Assembly (NCBI RefSeq): GCF_000002865.3
Contig: NW_001865052.1
Location: 427,638 to 455,276, forward strand
Reading direction: 5' to 3'
From: Monosiga brevicollis MX1
Lineage: Eukaryota > Opisthokonta > Choanoflagellata > Craspedida > Salpingoecidae
DNA length: 27,639 nucleotides
Part shown: in pieces, positions 20,301-27,639 of the stretch
How the letters are laid out: the number at the start of each line of letters is the position of its first letter
How positions within the stretch are numbered: position 1 is the stretch's first letter
Made by a program: the position numbers and the translations under genes
The notes under the pieces: generated by a model
The model's database searches: none
What the model saw: the letters and a program-made list of their open reading frames with translations, nothing else
Told to the model about the DNA's origin: nothing

Positions 20301-23300
20301 CTTGCTTTGATTATTAGCTCCCAGCGATTTCCTCATAACGTATTGCTCCACAGACTATTTCGATGCGGGCGAAGATGTTGAGGCCCGCTTGGATGGGGCA
20401 CGAGAAGATGAAGCCGTTTACAGCTCGCTATCCCCGGGACTCGTCATAAAGAATCTCGGAAAAAAATTTCGTTCAGCTGATCGGTAAGGTTCTGTTTCCA
20501 TGAGTACATGTATTTCAGTAGTTCCGGATGAAGGCGGTCGTGTGATCAGTCTCCTATGGTGCCACGTAACACAACGGTAGCAAATCTCTGGACGGGGTCT
20601 CATTCAAGGCTTACGAGAACCAGATCACCTGTCTACTCGGACATAATGGCGCAGGTGCTGGACTCTGGCATTCCGGCGTTTGATTAATTTGCGGATGGTA
20701 ATTCAAATTGTTTTTGTCCCATGCGTTTCTGACAGGCAAGACAACCTTATGCAACATCATCACTGGCCTCGAGACCCCAAGCAGGGTACGTCTTTTAGTT
20801 CATTCTGAGGCGCTATGTTGTCCACCAAAGACTCACAGGTGTACGAGTTTTGCCCCGGCTGTTTCCGTGTCCTCGGGCTCAGGGTGGCGCTTTAGTTTTC
20901 GGCGAATCCTCCATGGAGCACACCGCAGCTGTGGGTGTCTGTCCACAAAAAGACATTCTTTTTGACGTATTGACTGTCTCGGAACACGTCGAGCTCTTTG
21001 CCGCCATCAAAGGAGGCTTTCACGGTGAAGACAGCGCCGCATCCAGTACTTTTGCTAGTCCAGAGGCGATGCTCAATGAGATTGATCTACTGGACAAGGC
21101 CGATGCTCCCGTGACGACTCTCTCTGGTGGCCAGAAGCGCAAGCTTTGCGTGGGGCTTGCCCTTGTTGGAAATCCTCGACTCCTCGCGTTAGACGAACCA
21201 TCGTCAGGTGCGTTGTTGGAGCTCCCTTCTCCTGCTTGTCATCCCACAAGCTACATCTATGGTCTGAGAGTGTCGTTTGTTGTAGGTATGGACCCAGCAT
21301 CGAGGCGTCAATTGTGGAGTGTTCTGCAAAAGTATCGACATGGCCGAGTCACGCTACTCACTACCCACTACATGCAGGAGGTGCGAAGGCGTGCGGCTTC
21401 TGTTTGCATATGCTTTCGCTCGGACGATGGCATATTCACCATCTGTCATAGGCTGATGTCTTAGGAGACCGAAAAGTTGTTCTTTCTCGCGGCCATGTCC
21501 AATGTGTTGGCTCTAGCCTCTTTTTGAAGAAGAATTTCGGCGTTGGGTACGTTCAACGGCGATCAGACGGGCTGCGTTGTCATGATGTTTTGCTTTCGCT
21601 TAGAATGATAATGAACTTGCTGCTCGCTCTCGCTCCTCTTGCCTTCTAAGGTACCACATCGATGTCACGGGTTGTCAAGCCACACGCATCAATTCGGAGG
21701 TATTAGGCCAAGCATTTCCAGCGTTGCGTGTGGAACTTGCTCGTAATGCCCGCTCAGGAACCATCACCGTTCCAAATGCACAACTTCGTGCTCTTCCTGA
21801 AATCCTTGAACAACTTGAGGCTAACGCTTCGACTTATGGCTTGACAAGCTTTGGATTGCGCATGACAACTCTTGAAGAGGTGTTTTTGGAGCTCGAGAAA
21901 CGCGAGAACAACGAGGTGGCTACTGAATCAGAAAAGCTTTCCCCTCGGCTCGCAAAGCCGAGTGCATCACTGAATAACGGGCAAGCTGGCAACATTCAAC
22001 GCGAGGATTTGACTTTGCCACTCTTGAACGAGCAAAGTGCGGCTGGTTTCTCCGAGTCATTTCCGTCTGCCTTCCGAGGCATGCTTAAGCTACGTTTGCT
22101 TCAATCGGTGTGTTGCGTGCACATATACATGCACACATACATGCAGGCATCCAGACATAAACAGACATACACGAAGGCATGCCACAGCTCCAGACGTTGG
22201 CATGAAGAAAGTGCACGAGACGCACGACACTCTCTCATGTTTGTTGGGTACCTTGATAGGCTCGCGAGTGGCGTGCTCTCATCTTTCAAGCCGGGCTTCC
22301 CATCCTTTTGATGATCATTGCGTTGACCGTTGTGGAGAAGCCACAGTCATCAACGGACCAACTTTTACAGGGCAGCAGCTACAACTACACACTTGATTCG
22401 CTGGCTGATGCAGATCATCCACTGAGCACGACCTTGCCTCAAGGGGGAAATGCTCATTTTCTAACTGCTGCAGCTTTGAACTCCTGTGGCTCGCAGAACT
22501 CATTCACGACGCGAAGCACCTCGTCAGATTTTATTTGGACGGGGCCAAATAGCAGCTTCTTTGAAACTTTCAATGCCAGCCTGATTGGCGTGAATTCGGA
22601 AGCCAACCAGACAACATTGTACTACAATGCATCAGCCGTGCATATGCTTCCAACCGTGATGCAGCTGCTGTACAACTCGCGGGCCAGTAGTCAGACGACA
22701 AAGTCCCCCTCATACTGCACATCCCTTCGAGGCCTACCCACCAACGAGGCTTATACTTGGGATGCTTCAGTTTACTACACTGTACTTTTGATCGGAATTG
22801 CTCTCAGTGCCATTCCCGGCGGCTTTGCCGTCCCAGTCGCTCAGGATAAACACTCGCGCATGCGCCATTTACTGTTCGTATCAGGAGTGACCAAACTACA
22901 GTACTGGGGCGCCTTTTTGCTGGTTGACTGTGCAATTTTCATGGTGCCTGTGCTCGCCGCCGTCATCCTCGCATTGGCAAAAAACGTAACTGCGATTATT
23001 GGCCCGGCTCTGCCCGCCTTTATTCTCGCCGCACTGCTATACATTCCTGTCAGCATCCTATTCTCCTTCAACATGAGTCGCCTCTTTCCTGATCCAGAGA
23101 CAACGCAGTCCATGTGGCCCGTGATGAACAACTTCTTGGGCTTCATCCCATACGTTATTGTGGGAGTGGTGGACGGCAGCTCTTCTGCCAACGTTGCTCG
23201 CATCATTCATTACTGTTTTTCCGCCTTGGACCCAGCATACACCTTCTCAGGCACGCTGTACTACATGTTTCGACTCAAGACCGCCAATGATGCACAGCTT

Positions 23301-25571
23301 GATGCCTCTTCTTTGCAAGCGGTGGACTATTTTAAGATTGAAAACGTTGTACTTCCGACCATTCTCATCACCCTTGGACACCTTGCTTTGCAAGCTGCTT
23401 TGCTCTGGTGGCAAGAACGGATCATCAGCGGCGATAATGCTGCAATTACTGATGGTCAGCAAGGATCTCTTGCGCTTGGGCCCTCTCCCTTCGGGTTTAT
23501 GCGTTGAATTTGTTGCTTTTGATTTGCACCAAACTCACCTGATTGACCGCTTGGTATTTTCTTGTTGATGCGCTTGCCAGAGGAGCGCAAGCTCTTTCTC
23601 AAGGCAGAGGACGTTCAAATGGAGCATGACATCACTTTGAGCAGCACGGATCGAAGTCTCCGTGTTTGTGATGTGTATAAGGTGAGGCGCCCGGCCACTT
23701 TTACTTGGAATTGCGCTTCAGTTCTGAGCTAACATGTGAACATTTCAAATTATTTGAATGCTGAAATCATGTATGGTGCCAGCGCTACGGAACTTCATCT
23801 GGGTCCTTCAAAGCCGTCAATGGCGTGTCCTTCTCCGTGGAAGCCGGAGAAGTTTTTGGGTTGTTGGGTTCGTGCCAAGACTCAACTCTACAATGTCGTT
23901 GCTGGCTAATTCTTGGCACAAGGAGGATAACGACTTGATGCCAAATTTTGCCATGTCCTCAAGCTGATGTCGTCATCTCTCATGGCGATCATGATGCTTT
24001 ACAATTTTGCGTGCAGGCCCGAACGGGGCTGGAAAAACCACAACTATTGCGATGTGTTCGGCAGAAGAAGCTCTGACCGCTGGTGACATTGCAATTGGCA
24101 ATCACATGGTTTCGCTTGACCCTAAGGCTGCATTTAAGGTATTGTCGACATGGGCTGCTTACGTGCGTATCCAACTTCTGGCTTTCTCACCCTATGGATG
24201 TCTTGGTTGCCGCCTATTTCAGGACATGGGCCTCTGCCCGCAGTTTTCGGCGCTTTGGAAAAATATCACTGTTGGCGAGCATCTTGAGTTTTTTGCCAGT
24301 GTCCATGGCTTACCGCGCAACGCTCCAAGGGACTGGTTGGAGTCGATGGGCATTGCAGAATACGAGCACTATCAGGCAAAAACCTTGTCTGGGGGTTCGT
24401 TCACGTGCAATTAACTTGGTTGCATTCTCTGGCACACGCTCTTTTCTTTCTCATACCACAATGTGTTGTTGCACAGGCACACAACGCAAGGTTTCCTTGG
24501 CTTTGGCTCTGATTGGCGAGCCGAAAGTGGCATTACTTGACGAAGTGTCGACGGGATTGGACCCGGGTTCACGACACATGATTTGGTCCTTAATTCGCAC
24601 ACATACTTCGCAATGTGCTACTGTTCTGACGACACACAGGTTTGTTTGCTTCTCATTCACAAATTTGTTGAATGGCTTTTTTGATCTCTTACGCGGTGCT
24701 CTATTGTTTTCTTCAGTATGGAGGAGGCCGAAGCCCTTTGCAATCGAATTGGTATTTCCCTCACATTTCCCTCGCTTGTTAATTGCTGATCTTCTGATTG
24801 TCGTTTCCTTGAGAGCTTGCTCAAATAATATGCGGTCTTACGAAGCCCTTCGGCGGCACTCGTAAAAGACTCCAACTCACGGCGATGTTATTGTGCAGGC
24901 ATCATGGTTTTTGGAGAGCTCAAAACTGTTGGTACAACTCAGGTAGGTCATATTATGTGTTTGTATCGCGTATGTTTGCGTCGCTTGCATTTTGACTAGG
25001 CTCTTAATCTTAATTTGTCATCCGACTTTGCGCTCACTTTGCAGCATTTGATCACACGTTTCGGGGATGGCTACATGATTGATATCCAAGCACGGTCGGA
25101 AGAGGCGGTAAGCGATGACCCATGAAGTGCCCGCATGTGCTTGTACACCAAGCTTTCTTGGTGAACACAACCTGAGTTGTAGTAATCCTTGGACCGCCCA
25201 GCGTTGCCGCCTCATCCGCGCATCGTGCTTATACGTTGAGTTGTTTCATAATAGGTGGAAACAGTGCTCGCCGTACTGCGCGAGAAGCATGATACTGAGC
25301 TCAAGCTCAAGTATGGAAGCTTTGTACAACTCTTGATTCGACTCAAAAGCAGCGAATTACCAGACTTCTTGCGCATCTTCAATACCCTTGTCAAGGAGGG
25401 CACTGTTGCACACTACGGTGTCTCACAACCTTCACTTGAACAGGTACGCATCAATTTTAACTGCCCAATTCGCCAGATATCACGTTTTCAAGGCCTTAGC
25501 AATTTGTCTGTGGCACCTGCGCGTGTTAGGTGTTTCTTCATGTGGTCGAAAATGCCGAGTGCCGCCGTTGA
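17399..25571 (+). CDS. Full-length ABCA-type ABC transporter
   Basis: A very intron-rich gene with TMD1-NBD1-TMD2-NBD2 order. The start [20 protein letters not shown] is the typical cytosolic ABCA N-terminus, followed by the first membrane helix near 17590. TMD1 runs to about 20280, with a large ectodomain first. NBD1 (about 20420-21900) has Walker [13 protein letters not shown]-loop [11 protein letters not shown], signature [10 protein letters not shown], Walker [14 protein letters not shown] and the H-loop [14 protein letters not shown]2 (about 22080-23506) holds NYT/NAS glycosylation sites and at least six hydrophobic helices. NBD2 (about 23580-25571) has [53 protein letters not shown] and [15 protein letters not shown]. 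It ends [16 protein letters not shown], as ABCA proteins do. Both ATP sites look complete, so active transport is likely. ABCA proteins usually move lipids or sterols, but this substrate is not known. Exon limits in TMD1 and near 23500 are approximate. Confidence 0.95.
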
Positions 25572-25889
25572 GAGCAAAATTTTGATTTCTCGGCATCCAT
25601 GTGCCGATAACAAAGGCTTGAGCCTTCGGTTTGACACCGCAACGAACAATTCAGAACGATTAATGATTAATGATGTTACATCCCCACTGTCAGGCTCCAG
25701 GACGTCTGGAGGCCAGTTTTGGGTTGCGAGGAAGTGCGTAGGTTTGAGGAAGCGTTTTGAGAGGGGTTGGAGAGACGTTCTTCGGGACGGAACTTAAGGT
25801 TTAATAGTGTCTTGAGGCCAATTGAACCAGCTGCGGTCGGCAAGCATTCACAGTGACCAGACCAGGTGCACCATTAAAATAGCTGTAGA
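25572..25889. other. Intergenic stretch after the ABCA gene
   Basis: This should hold the 3' untranslated region and polyadenylation signal of the ABCA gene. Nothing else is recognised. The junction with the retroelement sequence lies somewhere near 25880-25910; no target-site repeat could be seen by eye. Confidence 0.5.
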
Positions 25890-26539
25890 GTCGCTCAATT
25901 CCAAGGATAGGGAAAGTGCCACCTGTGCCCGACACGTGCCCGCTCTGCAGCAACAAGACACCTCAGCCGCGACTGACCCGCGAGCACCTGTTGACCTGCC
26001 GTCCCATCAAGCGTCACAACGCCCTTCGCGACGAGATGGGCCGCCTGCTCAGGTACGCCACCCTCTCCCATGTCTGGGTGGAAAAGTCTGGCTACAACGC
26101 CAACGGTCAGAGCTGCCGCATCGACCTGCACTGCCGCAACCCCTTTCCCGGCGGTGCTCTGGGCCCAGCTCTGCCCGACCTGGGCATTGACGTGACTGTG
26201 CGCACAGCCCAACCCCCGACCACCTCGCAAGCCTGCATCAAGGTGGGCGCTGCCCTTCGCCGAGCCGAAAAGGAGAAGCGCGAGTACTACACCGGTTTCA
26301 ACCATGGAAAAACTCTGATCGTCCCTGCGGCGATGACGACAACCGGTGGGTTCGCCTCCTCCTTTGTGGATCTGCTTGGTCAGCTCGCCCGCTGCGCCGA
26401 GGCCCGTGGTGTGTACCAGCCGGGGCTGGATGAGGCCTTTGTTCCTCGGTGGAAGGGTCGCTTTGCGGCGCTGGTCCATCAGATGAACGCTGACCACATC
26501 CAGCGCCACTTTGGCGGTGTCTGCCTGCGCTCGTCGTAG
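25890..26539 (+). mobile_element. Retroelement protein, C-terminal part only
   Basis: An intronless frame of about 215 residues with a stop at 26539. It opens with VPPVPDTCPLCSNK then REHLLTCRPIKRH, a CxxC...H-x4-C zinc-binding knuckle of the kind found after the reverse transcriptase in non-LTR retroelement proteins. Next come RIDLHC, LPDLGIDVTVRTAQ and a KVGAALRRAEKEKREYY helix, followed by GFASSFVDLLGQLAR. This order resembles the C-terminal domain of several protist and animal reverse-transcriptase proteins (AD-x-D-V ... A-ERRK-KY ... GG) and may be a PD-(D/E)XK-like nuclease fold. No reverse transcriptase is present, so the copy is incomplete. The family (LINE versus other retroelement) is not settled. 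The frame looks well preserved, so it may be fairly young. Confidence 0.6.
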
Positions 26540-26706
26540 GTAGGCACCGCCTCGGGGGTCCCTCTGTGGGGATCCCTGTGTGCACCTGTCGCTCCCTAGG
26601 TGGTTTTCGTTGTGGTCTTTTGATGGCTTGACTTGTATTTTTGTTTAATTTTGCTTCAATTTTTGCTGTATTTGTATTAGAGGCACAATCTGAGACGGTA
26701 TACTTT

Positions 26707-26793
26707 ACCACGTTGTGTGTCCTCTGGTACTCGATGTTGTCCCACCTTGTTGTGTAACATCTGGTTGTACCATCTTGTTGTGGCATCTGTTGG
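26707..26793 (+). repeat. Three imperfect ~25-bp repeats upstream of TATA box
   Basis: Units at about 26707-26730, 26743-26766 and 26769-26793 share TTGTTGTG and CATCTGGT-like blocks. They end about 90 bases before the TATA box at 26880, a position typical of enhancer-like repeats. Confidence 0.6.
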
Positions 26794-26879
26794 TCCCAAC
26801 AGATTGCTGATATCGCTTCCACCTGTCTTCAGTGTGATAGTCCATTCTCTGTCTCCACTGTGTGTGTGTTTCCACCTGC

Positions 26880-26886
26880 TATAAAT
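26880..26886 (+). promoter_or_regulatory. TATA box (TATAAAT)
   Basis: TATAAAT in the context GCTATAAATGGGAGC is the clearest core-promoter match I noticed in the window. It lies about 460 bases before the ATG at 27348 and points to an RNA polymerase II start near 26910, inside the presumed retroelement region. Confidence 0.5.
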
Positions 26887-27297
26887 GGGAGCGATCTCCC
26901 TGGATCGGTACCATTTTCCTTCTTGACCTCGGTCGTTCCACTTCCCTCCTTCTGTCTTGTTCTGTCTTGTTCCTTCGCCTTGCTTCAATCCATGTTCTCG
27001 TATGCACTTCGATTGGTTGGATACCTCTGTGACAATCGCCTTGTCCACACACATAACACTGTACTGGACATACACCTTTAATAGGTTATGGGCCTCGGTT
27101 GTGTACTCTTCCAACCTCTCTTTCGTTACCCTGCCTCGCTCTTTCCAGCTGCTCTGTTCCCCTCCTGCTTCCTCCCTTTGTCTTCTGCTTGTATTGTGAA
27201 AACGTTTCAAAAAAAATCATCAAAAACCTCTTTGTTCCTCTGTTTTGAGGCAGTGCAAAATTGTCATACTTTTTGTTTGTTTGCTTGCTTCCTTGCT

Positions 27298-27318
27298 TGT
27301 TGTTGTTGTTGTTGTTGT
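27298..27318 (+). repeat. (TTG)n trinucleotide run
   Basis: About seven TTG units just upstream of the ATG at 27348. Short microsatellites often mark the 3' ends of non-LTR retroelements, so this could be a junction, or it could be a simple leader repeat. Confidence 0.8.
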
Positions 27319-27347
27319 ACCTTTCCCCTCCCTTGATCATCGCCACC

Positions 27348-27639
27348 ATGCCATTTAGTGTTATGCATACTCCTGTTGACCAGCGAGTCACTCGTAGCCG
27401 TGGCGCTGTGCAAAGCGCTGCTCGCGCTGCTGCCACCAGAAATTTTGAGGCTCACACCGACCTCACGCGCGACTTCCAGCACGAAGAAGATCATGCCGAA
27501 CCCGACGCTCTCGATTGCTTGGTCAACGAGCATGAGGAAGAGGAAAGGCCGAAAATGGCCGCCACCGGGTCGCACCCGGCCACGCCTTCGACAGGAGCCG
27601 CTCCCGTCGAGGCTACCGCGAGCGCTTCTCGCCATGCCC
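27348..27639 (+). CDS. Start of an unrecognised frame, cut by window edge
   Basis: An open frame begins at an ATG in a strong GCCACCATG context and runs to the end of the window (about 97 residues). The first 30 residues are basic and Ala-rich (TRSRGAVQSAARAAATRNF), followed by an acidic stretch (HEEDHAEPDALDCLVNEHEE) and a Pro/Ala/Thr-rich low-complexity tail. No domain is recognisable. Because it follows a TATA-bearing leader next to retroelement sequence, it may be the first protein of a second retroelement copy. A host gene is also possible. Confidence 0.45.
   Translation, partial: MPFSVMHTPVDQRVTRSRGAVQSAARAAATRNFEAHTDLTRDFQHEEDHAEPDALDCLVNEHEEEERPKMAATGSHPATPSTGAAPVEATASASRHA

Larger units (their letters stand above)
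26540..27347 (+). other. Retroelement 3' region / TATA-bearing leader
   Basis: Some 800 non-coding bases lie between the retroelement reading frame and the next ATG. They hold three imperfect ACC-TTGTTGTGT-CATCTGGT repeats (26707-26793), a TATAAAT box at 26880, a long pyrimidine-rich leader (about 26910-27180) and a TTG run (about 27298-27318). The order repeat cluster, TATA, leader and start codon suggests a promoter for the frame at 27348. It could be the 3' region of one element joined to the 5' region of a second, or a long terminal repeat. No second copy is in the window to decide. Confidence 0.45.

Noticed and set aside
25255-25797. Extended frame past the ABCA end
   Set aside because: The first part is real ABCA coding up to the CAG at 25443, but the family C-terminus is recovered only by splicing to about 25536, with the stop at 25571; the rest is intron and downstream DNA.
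26677-27436. Minus-strand frames over the pyrimidine-rich leader
   Set aside because: They are Lys/Arg/Glu-rich, opposite a polypyrimidine stretch and the TTG run, with no domain. They look like composition artefacts.

Overview
This window looks like nuclear DNA of a unicellular eukaryote. Genes are cut by many short GT-AG introns (roughly 80-150 bp). Intergenic gaps are a few hundred bases, dinucleotide tracts are common, and there is one unresolved base at 69. Clear relatives of animal importin-11 and DNAJC27/RBJ, plus the intron-dense compact style, fit a choanoflagellate-like (Monosiga-type) protist. That placement is inference, because no rRNA or organelle gene is present to confirm it.

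Layout. 1-2784: accessory DNA with a 59-unit CA microsatellite, a broken tyrosine-recombinase element (about 847-2013) and a GA microsatellite. 2785-25571: seven host genes on strictly alternating strands. They are a Ppx/GppA-type phosphatase (+), an RGG-rich protein with two DPW motifs (-), a secreted CBM9-like protein (+), importin-11 (-), a membrane-anchored tandem glutaredoxin/GST-N protein (+), the Rab-like/J-domain GTPase DNAJC27 (-) and a full-length ABCA transporter (+). 25890-27639: retroelement-like DNA, with the C-terminal part of a retroelement protein, a TATA-containing leader with short repeats, and the start of another open frame running off the window.

I rebuilt complete exon chains for the phosphatase, CBM9-like, GST-N and DNAJC27 genes, with reading phase kept at every junction. 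I rebuilt the first eight exons and the last exon of importin-11, and the main motif-bearing exons of ABCA. The alternating order creates three head-to-head promoter intervals (5515-5859, 13785-14165, 16938-17398), each rich in simple repeats or palindromes, and three tight tail-to-tail junctions of 161-236 bp.

The host genes do not form one pathway. They cover nuclear import, small-GTPase signalling, lipid/ABC transport, redox or thiol chemistry, sugar binding at the cell surface and (poly)phosphate metabolism. I did not find a convincing new multi-gene system. The most unusual points are the alternating architecture, the bacterial-style phosphatase and CBM9 genes carried as intron-rich nuclear genes, the plant-style tandem GST-N protein with a GC-AG intron, the RGG/DPW protein, and the non-canonical GTPase motifs of DNAJC27.
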